The notes below the pieces were generated by a model that was not told the origin of the DNA, searched no databases, and saw only the letters and a list, made by a program, of their open reading frames with translations. The position numbers and the translations under genes were made by a program. A DNA stretch of 64,000 nucleotides from Flavobacterium antarcticum DSM 19726. GTDB taxonomy: Bacteria; Bacteroidota; Bacteroidia; Flavobacteriales; Flavobacteriaceae. Below, piece after piece: positions 25,638-34,407 of this stretch (within the stretch, counting starts at the first letter, position 1; each line of letters opens with the position of its first letter). The stretch covers positions 186,846-250,845 of the forward strand of contig NZ_ATTM01000003.1 of assembly GCF_000419685.1 (NCBI RefSeq), written 5' to 3'.

Positions 25638-26792
25638 TTACTGTTTCAGCATCTTATAAGCCTCATCAATATACACATAAAAATCATCGCTATGTGGACT
25701 GCCGTTAGTAGTTGGAGCATTTGTATGACCAAGTCGAACGATAATCAAATCATCTTCGGGAATCACAATTACGTATTGACCCAAATGACCACGCATGTAG
25801 AAAATCTTTTTGTTTTTATAGTCACTTAACCACCAACCGTAACCATATTCAGGCGAATTTGCGAAACGCGGTTGTGTTGATTTTGCAACAAAAGCGCTGT
25901 CTAAAATTTGCGTTCCATTCCAAATTCCATTTTGTTTATATAACTTTCCAAAACGGGCAAAATCTCTAGCATTACTTGCCACACAACAGTACGCTTTTAC
26001 AATTCCACCTTCATGATCTGTTTGCCAAAGCGCTTCGTTTTCAGCACCCATTGGTTTCCAAAAAGATTCAGATACATACTCTGCCAAGCTCCTATTTGTA
26101 GCTTTTTCAATACACATTGCTAACAATTGGGTGTCACCACTTAAATATTTATAAGCGGTTCCCGGCTTTGTCACACCTTTCAAACCTAGAATCACCGAAT
26201 TTAAATCTTCGTCAAAATAAGCTCTCGTAGTTACTGAAAATGGACTGTAATAACTCTCGTCCCAATTTAATCCTGATGACATAGAAGATAAATCTCCAAC
26301 AGTCATTTGAGAAGAATAGTTGTCGTCGAATTCCGGAAAAAAGTCGGAAACCTTTTGGTTTAAACTTTTAATTTTGCCTTCCATAATCGCTTTTCCTAAA
26401 GAAGCAGAAACGATACTTTTTGCCATAGAAAAAGAATTCGATTTAGAATCTTTCGTATAATTATCATAATAACTTTCGTTCCAAATACTGTCATTTTTGA
26501 TAATCAAGAAAGCAACAGTTCCAATTCTCTTGTGCATTTTCTCAAGTGAATCCGTAGGTTTTACTACATTATATTGCTTGGAAATAGCCCAAGGTTGACC
26601 AACATCGTTTTTGATTTCTCTGTTGTCAAAATACTGATAGTCTTCTAAAAAAGCAGTTGTATGTCCGTTTAGATAAATCGTTCGGACGGCTTTTAGCAAA
26701 TAATCTACATTGAAAACGTACATTAAAACAACAAGTAAAACTAAAATACCTGCAAACCAGACTAGAAATTTTTTAAGAAAACGCATTTTCAA
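25638..26792 (-). CDS. Serine hydrolase, class C beta-lactamase fold
   Basis: A 384-residue protein with an N-terminal membrane anchor (about residues 8-28: FLVWFAGILVLLVVLMYVF). The SxxK catalytic motif is SMAK at about residues 121-124, the second motif region is around YKYLSGD (about 215), and the third-motif position corresponds to the RGHLGQ segment (about 345). It belongs to the beta-lactamase/esterase EstB/AmpC superfamily, whose members include peptidases, esterases and D-amino acid hydrolases; there is no reason to call it a resistance enzyme. It would act on the periplasmic face of the inner membrane. It appears monocistronic. Confidence 0.88.
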   Translation of the reverse strand: MKMRFLKKFLVWFAGILVLLVVLMYVFNVDYLLKAVRTIYLNGHTTAFLEDYQYFDNREIKNDVGQPWAISKQYNVVKPTDSLEKMHKRIGTVAFLIIKNDSIWNESYYDNYTKDSKSNSFSMAKSIVSASLGKAIMEGKIKSLNQKVSDFFPEFDDNYSSQMTVGDLSSMSSGLNWDESYYSPFSVTTRAYFDEDLNSVILGLKGVTKPGTAYKYLSGDTQLLAMCIEKATNRSLAEYVSESFWKPMGAENEALWQTDHEGGIVKAYCCVASNARDFARFGKLYKQNGIWNGTQILDSAFVAKSTQPRFANSPEYGYGWWLSDYKNKKIFYMRGHLGQYVIVIPEDDLIIVRLGHTNAPTTNGSPHSDDFYVYIDEAYKMLKQ

Positions 26793-26862
26793 TTATTTAG
26801 TGATGGATACGAATGTACATAAAATTCAATTTAAAAATTAAACTGTATTTTTTTTAGTTGTT

Positions 26863-26970
26863 TGCAGCAAACCGGTTGGGCTTTTACAGGGTTCCATGTT
26901 CCCGCTTTTCGCAATATCTTTCTGTTTTTAAAGAAAAAACAGAAAGGATATCTGCTACAATCGGGGCTAA
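26863..26970 (-). repeat. Dispersed flavobacterial hairpin element, copy 4
   Basis: Read on the minus strand it begins TTAGCCCCGATTGTAGCAGA. The core pairs ATATCTTTCTGTTTTT with AAAACAGAAAGGATAT with a one-base bulge around an A/G loop. The distal end (GGTTTGCTGC) is the most diverged of the five copies. It occupies the gap before the plus-strand membrane protein gene. Confidence 0.65.
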
Positions 26971-26988
26971 AAAAATTTTCATAAATAA

Positions 26989-27021
26989 TTTGCAAACTTG
27001 ACAAAATGTAAACTATATTTG
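26989..27021 (+). promoter_or_regulatory. Putative promoter for the membrane protein/XRE pair
   Basis: TTTG at 26989-26992 and TATATTTG at 27014-27021, separated by 21 bp. The -7 match is exact and the spacing slightly long. It lies 32 bp before ATG 27053. Confidence 0.5.
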
Positions 27022-27052
27022 TCATTATGATTAACTAACTTTACAAAAAACC

Positions 27053-27472
27053 ATGAGTACACCAAAATCCATCAGCAACACCCCTCGCTTATTTCCTAAC
27101 TCATTTAAGAAGATAGGACTTGCAATTATTATTTTAGCCGTAATTTCTGCTGTGGCAGTAAAATTTCTTTTGGATGAACCCAATTTAGAAACGAAAGCAC
27201 TTCTTAAAACATTTCATTTTAGTTTTTTAAACATCGGACTATTTATCTTTAGTATGTCTAAAGATAAATTGGAAGATGAACGCTCTATGCTGAGGCGAAT
27301 GCAAGCGATGCTGTTTACTATCGGATTTGCGGTATTGTATCTATTATTTAGTCCATTAGTAGACTTAGCTTTTGGAAATCTAATCACAGAGATGAGTGCC
27401 AATCATTTGATGTTACTGCTACTTTTAGAATATATTATTTTCTACAGAATTCAGATGAGAACGCAATCCTAA
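27053..27472 (+). CDS. Small four-helix membrane protein
   Basis: A 139-residue hydrophobic protein with about four membrane segments, near residues 20-40, 52-68, 84-110 and 117-133. I do not recognise the family. A short charged loop (SKDKLEDERSMLRRMQAM, about residues 68-86) lies between helices 2 and 3. The gene is followed 50 bp later by a mini XRE regulator, a pairing seen widely in bacteria in which the membrane protein and the YozG-like regulator are co-encoded; the function of such pairs is not established. Confidence 0.7.
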   Translation: MSTPKSISNTPRLFPNSFKKIGLAIIILAVISAVAVKFLLDEPNLETKALLKTFHFSFLNIGLFIFSMSKDKLEDERSMLRRMQAMLFTIGFAVLYLLFSPLVDLAFGNLITEMSANHLMLLLLLEYIIFYRIQMRTQS

Positions 27473-27522
27473 AAGACCTTGCAAATTTATACATTGAAAT
27501 TAATTTTTCAAAATGACGTAAA

Positions 27523-27729
27523 ATGAGAAATACAATTAAAGTGGAACGCGCCAAGAAAGACATGACCCAACAAGATTTGGCAGAAGCCGTGGCCGTTTCT
27601 AGGCAAACTATTAATTCCATCGAAAGTCAAAAATATACACCTTCCACAGTACTTTCGCTTAAAATCGCACGTATTTTCGAAACAACTGTTGATGCTATTT
27701 TTGAGTTGGAGGAAGATGATTTTTTATAG
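27523..27729 (+). CDS. XRE-family mini transcriptional regulator (YozG-like)
   Basis: A 68-residue protein that is almost only a helix-turn-helix: MTQQDLAEAVAVSRQTINSI (residues 13-32) is the recognition unit, followed by KIARIFETTVDAIFELEED. Such stand-alone domains bind DNA as dimers and usually repress their own operon. It lies downstream of the four-helix membrane protein gene and is probably co-transcribed with it. No operator could be identified by eye. Confidence 0.88.
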   Translation: MRNTIKVERAKKDMTQQDLAEAVAVSRQTINSIESQKYTPSTVLSLKIARIFETTVDAIFELEEDDFL

Positions 27730-27773
27730 AAATTCATTTGGCGCAAAGCCCGTAACCACTAAATTCTTTTCCT

Positions 27774-27781
27774 TATATTTG
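27774..27781 (+). promoter_or_regulatory. Putative -7 element for yicC-gmk-nadD
   Basis: TATATTTG matches TANNTTTG exactly, 19 bp before the yicC ATG. No -33 TTG is visible at the expected distance. Confidence 0.45.
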
Positions 27782-27800
27782 TGCTCTTTTTAAAATACTT

Positions 27801-28661
27801 ATGATACAATCGATGACTGGTTTTGGAAAAGCAACCATGCAACTTCCAAACAAAAAAATTACCGTAGAAGTAAAATCATTAAACAGCAAAGGTTTGGATT
27901 TAAACGTCCGAATTCCGTCTGTTTATCGTGAAATGGAATTGGGTTTACGTAACCAACTTTCAACCGTTTTAGAACGTGGAAAAGTAGATTTTTCTATTTT
28001 CATGGAAAATACCGCTGAACAAACTTCTGCTAAAGTCAACGTGCCTATCGTAAAAGCATATATCGCTCAATTGAAAGAAGTTTATGCAGATGCTGATGTT
28101 ACGGAATTGATGAAAATGGCAGTAAGAATGCCGGATGCCATGAAAACGGAACGTGAAGAAATTGACGAAAACGATTGGAATCTAATTCAAAAAGTCATTG
28201 ACGAAGCATTAGAAAACATGCAGTCGTTTCGTGTTTCTGAAGGAAGTGCATTAGAAAAAGAGTTCTTGCAACGCATAGCAAACATTATGACTTTAATGAA
28301 TGCAACTGTTGCTTTAGACGGTGAAAGAATTGAAACCGTAAAAACAAGACTTCGCACAGCAATTGATGAACTAAAAGTTAATATCGACGACAATCGTTTT
28401 GAACAAGAATTAATTTTCTACCTTGAAAAATACGACATTACCGAAGAAAAAGTACGTTTAGAAAATCACCTACATTATTTCATTGAAACGATGGCAGGCA
28501 AAGAAGCTAATGGTCGGAAATTAGGTTTTATCACACAAGAAATTGGTCGTGAAATCAATACAATGGGTTCAAAATCAAATCATGCTCAAATGCAAAAATT
28601 AGTCGTTCAAATGAAAGACGAATTGGAGAAAATTAAGGAGCAGGTTTTGAATGTACTTTAG
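27801..28661 (+). CDS. YicC/YloC-family endoribonuclease
   Basis: A 286-residue protein beginning MIQSMTGFGKA, the invariant N-terminus of the YicC family, and ending with the DUF1732 domain (GREINTMGSKSNHAQMQKLVVQMKDELEKI region, about residues 248-280). Members are metal-dependent endoribonucleases implicated in RNA turnover. The gene precedes gmk, as it does in many bacteria. The gap to gmk holds a short-word repeat (GCTTTAGGC in inverted arms). Confidence 0.93.
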   Translation: MIQSMTGFGKATMQLPNKKITVEVKSLNSKGLDLNVRIPSVYREMELGLRNQLSTVLERGKVDFSIFMENTAEQTSAKVNVPIVKAYIAQLKEVYADADVTELMKMAVRMPDAMKTEREEIDENDWNLIQKVIDEALENMQSFRVSEGSALEKEFLQRIANIMTLMNATVALDGERIETVKTRLRTAIDELKVNIDDNRFEQELIFYLEKYDITEEKVRLENHLHYFIETMAGKEANGRKLGFITQEIGREINTMGSKSNHAQMQKLVVQMKDELEKIKEQVLNVL

Positions 28662-28664
28662 AAA

Positions 28665-28750
28665 AGCTGTAAGCCAAAAGCTATAGGCTTTAGGCTCTCA
28701 ATATAAACACATTTGGATTACGGCTTATTGCCTAAAGCTTAAAGCATAAA
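28665..28750. repeat. Short-word inverted repeat between yicC and gmk
   Basis: The gap contains GCTATAGGCTTTAGGCT and, inverted, GCCTAAAGCTTAAAGC, built from reiterations of an AAGC/GCTT word. It resembles the similarly built repeats at 19227 and 46567. It has no coding potential. Confidence 0.45.
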
Positions 28751-28752
28751 AA

Positions 28753-29331
28753 ATGAATACAGGAAAATTAATTGTTTTTTCAGCACCTTCGGGTTCAGGT
28801 AAAACAACGATTGTAAAATACCTTCTTGAACAAAAAGAATTGCACTTAGACTTTTCTATTTCAGCAACTTCGCGCGAAAAAAGAGGCGATGAAGTTGATG
28901 GTCAAGATTATTACTTTTTGTCATCGGAAGAATTTCAGGCTAAAGTTGCTGCAAATGAATTCGTAGAACATGAAGAAGTTTACAAAGATAATTACTACGG
29001 AACTTTAAAAACCGAATTAGAACGAATTTGGGCTTTGGGCAAACACGTGATTTTCGATATTGATGTGATTGGTGGTTTGAACATCAAGAAACAATTTCCA
29101 AAGAAAACATTAGCCGTTTTTGTGAGTCCGCCTTCTGTGGAAGAATTAGAAAGACGTTTGCGTTTCCGACAAACCGAAACCGACGAGAAAATCCAAATGC
29201 GTTTGGCGAAAGCCGAAAGAGAAATCGCCGAATCTGATAAATTTGATATCATATTAAAGAATTACGATTTAGAAATCGCCAAAAATGATGCATACGCATT
29301 GGTAAGTGATTACTTAAAAATGGTAGAATAA
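28753..29331 (+). CDS. gmk: Guanylate kinase
   Basis: A 192-residue cytoplasmic kinase that phosphorylates GMP to GDP. The P-loop is APSGSGKTT (residues 11-19), and the GMP-binding segment includes SATSREKRGDEVDGQDYYFL (about residues 37-56). YGTLKTELERI and DIDVIGGLNIKK follow in the expected order. Length is normal. It is between yicC and nadD on one strand. Confidence 0.96.
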   Translation: MNTGKLIVFSAPSGSGKTTIVKYLLEQKELHLDFSISATSREKRGDEVDGQDYYFLSSEEFQAKVAANEFVEHEEVYKDNYYGTLKTELERIWALGKHVIFDIDVIGGLNIKKQFPKKTLAVFVSPPSVEELERRLRFRQTETDEKIQMRLAKAEREIAESDKFDIILKNYDLEIAKNDAYALVSDYLKMVE

Positions 29332-29412
29332 AACCCACACCCATTTCATAAATTAGTACGAATTAAATCTGTGAAAATTTGTGAAATCTGTGTTGAAAAA
29401 TAATCGCAACGA

Positions 29413-29450
29413 AAATCATAAATCTAAAATCGCAAATCATAAATCTAAAA
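29413..29450 (+). repeat. 17-bp direct repeat at the nadD leader
   Basis: AAATCATAAATCTAAAA occurs twice (29413-29429 and 29434-29450), period 21, ending two bases before the nadD ATG. The preceding AAATCTGTGAAAATTTGTGAAATCTGTG (29370-29397) is likewise built from short repeated words. Confidence 0.7.
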
Positions 29451-29452
29451 AA

Positions 29453-30043
29453 ATGAAAGTAGGATTGTATTTCGGAACCTTTAATCCCATTCACATTGGT
29501 CATTTAATTATTGCCAATCATTTTGCCGAATTCACGGATTTAGAGCAAATTTGGATGGTGGTTACGCCGCACAATCCGCTGAAAAAGAAAAACACTTTGC
29601 TTGATGATTATCATCGTTTAGAAATGGTACATCTTGCAACTGCGAATTATCCCAAGATTAAACCTTCTGATATTGAGTTTAAACTTTCGCAACCTAATTA
29701 TACTGTCAATACATTGGCTCACTTGCAGGAAAAGTTTCCTAATTATGAGTTTGCCTTAATTATGGGCGAAGACAATTTGAACTCATTAAACAAGTGGAAA
29801 AACTACGAGGTGATTTTGCAAAATCATGAAATTTACGTCTATCCTCGAGTTTCTGCCGAACCAAAACCGGAACTTTCTTTTCTAGAAAATTTCAAAGCTA
29901 AAATTCATAGTATTGAAGCTCCTATAGTAGAAATCTCTTCGACTTTTATTCGGAATTCAATAAAAGACAAGAAAAATATTAGTCCAATGCTTCCTGAAAA
30001 AGTAGCGGAATACATTGAGCATAATTTGTTTTACACGAAATAA
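29453..30043 (+). CDS. nadD: Nicotinate-nucleotide adenylyltransferase
   Basis: A 196-residue enzyme that adenylates nicotinate mononucleotide in NAD synthesis. The nucleotidyltransferase motif GTFNPIHIGH (about residues 8-17) and the late SSTFIRNSI motif (about 162-170, the ISSTxxR signature) are intact. ATG 29453 is chosen because the family begins directly with the strand MKVGLYFGTF; longer in-frame readings run through a 17-bp direct repeat. It is co-directional with yicC and gmk. Confidence 0.94.
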   Translation: MKVGLYFGTFNPIHIGHLIIANHFAEFTDLEQIWMVVTPHNPLKKKNTLLDDYHRLEMVHLATANYPKIKPSDIEFKLSQPNYTVNTLAHLQEKFPNYEFALIMGEDNLNSLNKWKNYEVILQNHEIYVYPRVSAEPKPELSFLENFKAKIHSIEAPIVEISSTFIRNSIKDKKNISPMLPEKVAEYIEHNLFYTK

Positions 30044-30082
30044 GTTAACACGCTTTTATCATTCAACTCGTCCATGTTTTCG

Positions 30083-30090
30083 TAAATTTG
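30083..30090 (+). promoter_or_regulatory. Putative -7 element for the iron alcohol dehydrogenase
   Basis: TAAATTTG matches TANNTTTG exactly, 22 bp before ATG 30112. It overlaps an upstream in-frame TTG at 30088, which argues against that codon as the start. Confidence 0.45.
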
Positions 30091-30111
30091 ATACACTTAA
30101 AAAATCAAATT

Positions 30112-31269
30112 ATGAATAATTTCGAACTATACAATCCTACCAATTATATATTTGGCAAAGACCAAATGGAAAAATTAAGCACTTTAATTCCAAAAGGAGC
30201 TAAAGTTTTAGTGGCCTACGGAGGCGGAAGCATTAAGAAAAACGGTATTTACGATTCAGTACTGAAAAATCTAAAAGATTTCGAAGTGACTGAGTTTAGT
30301 GGAATCGAACCCAATCCACATTTTGAAACTTTAGAAAAAGCAATCGCAATAGTCAAAGAAAAAAAGATTGATTTTCTGTTGGCTGTTGGTGGTGGAAGCG
30401 TAATTGACGGAGTGAAATTTATTTCAGCTGCTGTAAATTATGATGGAAATCCACTTGAAATTTTACAGAAAAGAATTTTGATCAAAGAAAACGCAATGCC
30501 TTTTGGAACTGTTTTGACTTTACCTGCAACGGGAAGTGAAATGAATTCGGGAGCTGTTGTTACAATTGAATCCACTCAAGAAAAACTTTCGTTTGGTGGT
30601 TCGGCATTATTTCCACAATTTTCAATTTGCGATCCAACTGTTATTGCATCTTTGCCAAAGAGACAAATTCAAAACGGAATTGTAGATGGATTTACACATG
30701 TAATGGAACAATATTTGACTTACAAACACGACGCTTATTTACAAGATCGAATTGCTGAGGGAATTCTAACAACTTTACTTGAAATAGGTCCAAAAGTGGT
30801 AGAGCATCCAACGGATTACCACCTAGCTTCCAACTATATGTGGTGTTGCACGATGGCACTGAACGGATTACTAAATAAAGGAGTTCCAACAGACTGGACA
30901 ACTCACATGATCGGTCACGAGTTAACAGCGATGCACGGAATTGACCACGCACGAACTTTGGCGATTATAGGACCACATTTATATACCGTCCTTTTTGAAA
31001 CTAAAAAAGAGAAATTGGCACAATACGGAAAACGTATTTTTCATTTAGCAGGTAGTGATGACGAAATTGCAAAAGAAGCGATTAACAAAACTGTTGAGTT
31101 TTACCATTTGATGGGAATGGATACGAAGTTGTCCCAATACACTGATGATTACGAGAAAACAGCTGATTTCATTGCAAAACGTTTTGAAGAAAGAGGCTGG
31201 AAAGCCATGGGAGAAAAACAAAATCTGACTATTGAAAAAGTAAAACAGATTGTAGAAATGAGCTACTAG
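30112..31269 (+). CDS. Iron-containing alcohol dehydrogenase (YqhD/BDH type)
   Basis: A 385-residue group III alcohol dehydrogenase. The NAD(P)-binding segment GGGSVIDGVKFISAA is near residues 93-107, and the metal-ligand region GHELTAMHGIDHARTL near residues 265-280 holds two of the iron-binding histidines. The beginning (NNFELYNPTNYIFGKD) matches YqhD and butanol dehydrogenases, which reduce short aldehydes with NADPH; the substrate here is not known. It is monocistronic with its own -7 element and a perfect hairpin terminator. Confidence 0.93.
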   Translation: MNNFELYNPTNYIFGKDQMEKLSTLIPKGAKVLVAYGGGSIKKNGIYDSVLKNLKDFEVTEFSGIEPNPHFETLEKAIAIVKEKKIDFLLAVGGGSVIDGVKFISAAVNYDGNPLEILQKRILIKENAMPFGTVLTLPATGSEMNSGAVVTIESTQEKLSFGGSALFPQFSICDPTVIASLPKRQIQNGIVDGFTHVMEQYLTYKHDAYLQDRIAEGILTTLLEIGPKVVEHPTDYHLASNYMWCCTMALNGLLNKGVPTDWTTHMIGHELTAMHGIDHARTLAIIGPHLYTVLFETKKEKLAQYGKRIFHLAGSDDEIAKEAINKTVEFYHLMGMDTKLSQYTDDYEKTADFIAKRFEERGWKAMGEKQNLTIEKVKQIVEMSY

Positions 31270-31288
31270 TTAGAATTCTAAATAAATC

Positions 31289-31326
31289 AAAAGGCACTGC
31301 TGAAAATTTTTCAGCAGTGCCTTTTT
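31289..31326 (+). terminator. Rho-independent terminator after alcohol dehydrogenase
   Basis: AAAAGGCACTGCTGAAAA pairs with TTTTCAGCAGTGCCTTTTT with almost no loop; the A-run on the 5' side means it can also work on the other strand. No minus-strand gene ends here. The following 240 bases to gpsA are AT-rich with only a -7 element recognisable. Confidence 0.9.
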
Positions 31327-31529
31327 CAAAACACCAAAAACAAAATCTTAACTAACTCCTAAACTAAAACAAATGGGTATTTAGCCCTATCGTTATAAGA
31401 TAACGCAAGTTTTAAATTTATAGTATGTTGAAAGTCAAAATTTTAACTTTTATTTCTATTTAAAAACTAAATTCTTCTGAAACACGCGTGTTCATTGGAA
31501 AAATTTATGGTTATTAATTTTAAAATAAG

Positions 31530-31537
31530 TATTTTTG
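31530..31537 (+). promoter_or_regulatory. Putative -7 element for gpsA
   Basis: TATTTTTG is an exact TANNTTTG match, 30 bp before ATG 31567. It lies downstream of the longest in-frame start at 31495, supporting the shorter protein. Confidence 0.45.
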
Positions 31538-31566
31538 ACAACAATATTTCAGCTTTAAAAAAGAAA

Positions 31567-32565
31567 ATGATGACAGAGCAACCAAAATTTGCAGTAATTG
31601 GAGGAGGAAGTTGGGCAACTGCGATTGCCAAAATGTTGTGTGTGAATTTGCCTGAAATTGCTTGGTACATGCGAAATGAAGATGCAATTAGTCACATCAA
31701 AGAATTTCACCACAATCCAAACTATTTAAGTTCGGTCGAATTTCACACTGAACAACTGCGATTGACGAGCGATATTAATGAAGCAATCGAATATGCTGAT
31801 TATATTGTTTTTGCAATTCCATCCGCATTTTTAGATGGTGAATTAAAGAAATTAACTGCAAGTCTAAAAGATAAAGTAATCTTTTCAGCAATTAAAGGAA
31901 TCGTTCCTGAAACGAGTTTAATTGTTGGCGAGCATTTCCATAAGATGTACGATATTAGTTATGATAATATTGGCGTAATTACTGGTCCGTGTCACGCTGA
32001 AGAAGTAGCTTTAGAACGTTTGTCCTACTTGACAATTGCTTGTGGTGATGCGGAGAAAGCGAAAGTTGTAGCTAAATGTCTAGCTGGAAATTACATTAAG
32101 ACTAAAATTTCTGACGACATCGTTGGAACAGAATACGCCGCAATGTTGAAAAACATTTACGCAATTGCAGCCGGAATTGCACATGGTTTAGGCTACGGAG
32201 ATAACTTCCAAGCCGTATTAATGAGTAACGGAATTCGTGAGATGAAACGTTTTATTCGGGAAGTACACAAAATGAAGCGTAATATCAATAATTCGGCTTA
32301 TTTAGGTGATTTATTGGTTACAGGATATTCTTTGTTTTCTAGAAACAGAACTTTCGGAAATATGATTGGAAAAGGTTATACCGTAAAAAGTGCAATGATG
32401 GAAATGACGATGGTTTCAGAAGGATATTATGCTACAAAAAGTGCTTATCACTTAAACCAAAAGTACGGCGCTAAAACACCGATTATCGATGCAGTTTACA
32501 GCATTCTTTATGAAGGAAAAGAAGCAAAGAAAGTCTTTAAGAAATTAACAGACAGATTGGATTAA
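31567..32565 (+). CDS. gpsA: NAD(P)H-dependent glycerol-3-phosphate dehydrogenase
   Basis: A 332-residue enzyme that reduces dihydroxyacetone phosphate to sn-glycerol-3-phosphate for phospholipid synthesis. The Rossmann motif VIGGGSWATAIAKML is at about residues 9-23, and GPCHAEEVALER (about 140-151) and the lysine-bearing KISDDIVGTEYAAMLKNIYAI segment (from about 178) are typical. ATG 31567 or 31570 gives the normal family N-terminus; an upstream extension would precede the promoter. It shares a bidirectional terminator with the convergent gene. Confidence 0.95.
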   Translation: MMTEQPKFAVIGGGSWATAIAKMLCVNLPEIAWYMRNEDAISHIKEFHHNPNYLSSVEFHTEQLRLTSDINEAIEYADYIVFAIPSAFLDGELKKLTASLKDKVIFSAIKGIVPETSLIVGEHFHKMYDISYDNIGVITGPCHAEEVALERLSYLTIACGDAEKAKVVAKCLAGNYIKTKISDDIVGTEYAAMLKNIYAIAAGIAHGLGYGDNFQAVLMSNGIREMKRFIREVHKMKRNINNSAYLGDLLVTGYSLFSRNRTFGNMIGKGYTVKSAMMEMTMVSEGYYATKSAYHLNQKYGAKTPIIDAVYSILYEGKEAKKVFKKLTDRLD

Positions 32566-32568
32566 ATA

Positions 32569-32594
32569 AAAAAGGGAGCATTTGCTCCCTTTTT
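32569..32594. terminator. Bidirectional terminator between gpsA and a convergent gene
   Basis: AAAAAGGGAGCA and TGCTCCCTTTTT form a 12-bp stem with a 2-base loop. A- and T-runs on both sides let it act on both strands, for gpsA and for the gene ending at 32608. Confidence 0.9.
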
Positions 32595-32607
32595 AGTTTT
32601 TTATATA

Positions 32608-33015
32608 TTATCGTTCAATAACGCCTTCTACAAATAAAATCGGAACTTCTTCCGTAGCGTTTTCATTGATGGAATTGCTTTTGAAAATAAATACTTTATC
32701 GTACAATTTATTGTCAATAAAATACGTCAACATAAACTCATTGTTTAAAACTAAAATACTTTTATCAAGTAATTCAACCTTCACGACAGAAACTGCTGGA
32801 ACAGCAGGAAATGCGTGACGTAACAAAGAAGTTTTCTTCATTTCGCCGTCTAAAGTTCCAAATGCTGATGAAACAATCATCACGCTTTCTAAATCAAAGT
32901 CACTGTCGTTTACTAAATAAACGTACCACACTTTTTCATTAAACTCAACGCTAAATTCTTGTACTGCAGCAAGAAATACATTTTCTACAGTTGGTATTTG
33001 AATGTCTTTTTTCAT
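32608..33015 (-). CDS. Conserved hypothetical protein
   Basis: A 135-residue acidic, beta-rich soluble protein with no signal peptide or membrane segment. I recall no domain with confidence. Segments that look structured are EKVWYVYLVNDSDFDLESVMIVSSAFG (described from about residue 27) and SVVKVELLDKSILVLNNEFMLTYF. Homologues sit beside pheS in flavobacteria and are sometimes labelled as a PheRS subunit, but nothing in the sequence resembles an aminoacyl-tRNA synthetase, so that name should not be used. It lies between gpsA and pheS. Confidence 0.75.
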   Translation of the reverse strand: MKKDIQIPTVENVFLAAVQEFSVEFNEKVWYVYLVNDSDFDLESVMIVSSAFGTLDGEMKKTSLLRHAFPAVPAVSVVKVELLDKSILVLNNEFMLTYFIDNKLYDKVFIFKSNSINENATEEVPILFVEGVIER

Positions 33016-33073
33016 GTTGTTTTACTAGAATTCTGAAAATTGAATTGTTTGTTATACGAATATTGAAACCTAA

Positions 33074-33177
33074 TTAACCCCGATTGGAGGGAAAATCCTC
33101 CCGATTTTTTATCGGGAGATTTGGAAGGAAAGCGGGAAAATGGAAAGCTGAAAAAGCCCGAGCGATTCGTTCCTAAT
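33074..33177 (+). repeat. Dispersed flavobacterial hairpin element, copy 5
   Basis: It begins TAACCCCGATTGGAGGGAAA, has a core hairpin of CTCCCGAT / ATCGGGAG, and ends AAAAAGCCCGAGCGATTCGTTCCTA. The 3' tail nearly matches copy 1. It sits just past the pheS stop codon. Confidence 0.7.
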
Positions 33178-33181
33178 AAAT

Positions 33182-34201
33182 CTAAATACTCGACTTAAAT
33201 TGCTCCAAAAAGCGAACGTCATTTTCATAAAACATACGGATATCGCCAATTTGGTGCAGCAACATCGCGATACGCTCCACTCCCATTCCGAAGGCAAAAC
33301 CGGTATATTCTTCTGAGTCGATACCGCAGTTTTTTAGGACATTTGGGTCGACCATTCCACAACCACCAATTTCTAACCAGCCGGTTCCTTTTGTGATTCG
33401 GTAATCGGTTTCGGTTTTTAGACCCCAATAAATATCGATTTCCGCACTTGGTTCTGTGAACGGGAAATACGACGGACGTAAACGGATTTTTGATTTTCCG
33501 AACATCTCTTTGGTGAAATATAAAAGCGTCTGTTTCAAATCAGCAAAGGAAACATCTTTGTCGATATACAATCCTTCGATTTGGTGAAATATACAGTGAG
33601 AACGTGCCGAAACAGCTTCATTTCTGAAAACTCTTCCCGGAGAAATCGTTCGAATAGGCGGTTTATTTTCTTCCATATAACGCACTTGAACGGATGAAGT
33701 GTGCGTTCGCAACAACACGTCAGGATTGGTTTGGATGAAAAAAGTGTCTTGCATATCGCGAGCCGGATGGTATTCTGGCAAGTTTAATGCAGTGAAATTA
33801 TGCCAATCATCCTCAATTTCTGGACCTTCAGAAACATTGAATCCGATAGTCGAAAAGATGTCGATGATTTGGTTTTTTACTAATGAAATCGGGTGACGAG
33901 AACCTATTTTGAACGGTTCGCCTGGACGAGTCAAATCGCCGTAAATTCCTTTGATTTCTTCTTTGCTTTCCAACGCTTCTTGAAGTTGTTTTACTTTCTC
34001 TTCGGCAGTTGTTTTTAACGCATTGATTACTTGTCCAAATTCTTTTTTCTGTTCGTTTGGAACATTTTTGAATTCGGCAAAAAGGGTTTTCAATAAACCT
34101 TTGGTTCCAAGATATTGAATTCTAAACGCTTCTAATTCACTCGTGTTATCGGTTGAAAAAGATTGAGCTTCGGCAATATATGCTTTGATTTTGTCTATCA
34201 T
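33182..34201 (-). CDS. pheS: Phenylalanine-tRNA ligase alpha subunit
   Basis: A 339-residue class II aminoacyl-tRNA synthetase subunit. An N-terminal coiled-coil (about residues 1-90) binds tRNA. Motif 2 is within [21 protein letters not shown]-type sequence (about 190-210), and motif 3 is [18 protein letters not shown] (about 306-323). [10 protein letters not shown] and [10 protein letters not shown] (about 250-258) are typical. It pairs with PheT, which is not in the window, to charge tRNA-Phe. A -7 word lies just upstream at 34219-34226. Confidence 0.97.
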   Translation of the reverse strand: MIDKIKAYIAEAQSFSTDNTSELEAFRIQYLGTKGLLKTLFAEFKNVPNEQKKEFGQVINALKTTAEEKVKQLQEALESKEEIKGIYGDLTRPGEPFKIGSRHPISLVKNQIIDIFSTIGFNVSEGPEIEDDWHNFTALNLPEYHPARDMQDTFFIQTNPDVLLRTHTSSVQVRYMEENKPPIRTISPGRVFRNEAVSARSHCIFHQIEGLYIDKDVSFADLKQTLLYFTKEMFGKSKIRLRPSYFPFTEPSAEIDIYWGLKTETDYRITKGTGWLEIGGCGMVDPNVLKNCGIDSEEYTGFAFGMGVERIAMLLHQIGDIRMFYENDVRFLEQFKSSI

Positions 34202-34218
34202 CGTTTGTAGTAAAGGTG

Positions 34219-34226
34219 CAAATTTA
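34219..34226 (-). promoter_or_regulatory. Putative -7 element for pheS
   Basis: TAAATTTG on the minus strand, an exact TANNTTTG match, 17 bp before the ATG. No clear -33 element. Confidence 0.4.
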
Positions 34227-34284
34227 AGGTTTTTCGCTGAAAGTTTTGGTGTAAAAAAGCTTGTTTTGTCTTTTTAGTTTCCTG

Positions 34285-34396
34285 CCACGAATTACACGAA
34301 TTGGCACTAATTTATTGACTTATATTAATTAGCACCAATAGTAGTGAATCATAATTTTTACAAATTAGTATTCGTGTATATTAGTGAGATTCGTGG
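34285..34396. repeat. CCACGAATT-type inverted repeat, long copy
   Basis: It begins CCACGAATTACACGAATT and ends with ATTCGTG...GATTCGTGG in inverted orientation; inner parts (GGCACTAATT and AATTAGTATTCGTG) also pair loosely. Shorter relatives are at 48787 and 49743. It lies between pheS and the gene ending at 34408. Confidence 0.7.
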
Positions 34397-34407
34397 TTGA
34401 CTTTTAA

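Noticed and set aside
25638-26792. Antibiotic resistance beta-lactamase
   Set aside because: Membrane-anchored class C-fold hydrolases of this type are mostly esterases or peptidases; nothing specific to AmpC was seen.
32608-33015. Labelling the 135-residue protein as a phenylalanyl-tRNA synthetase subunit
   Set aside because: It has no class II synthetase motifs; the true alpha subunit is at 33182-34201. The idea rests on adjacency alone.
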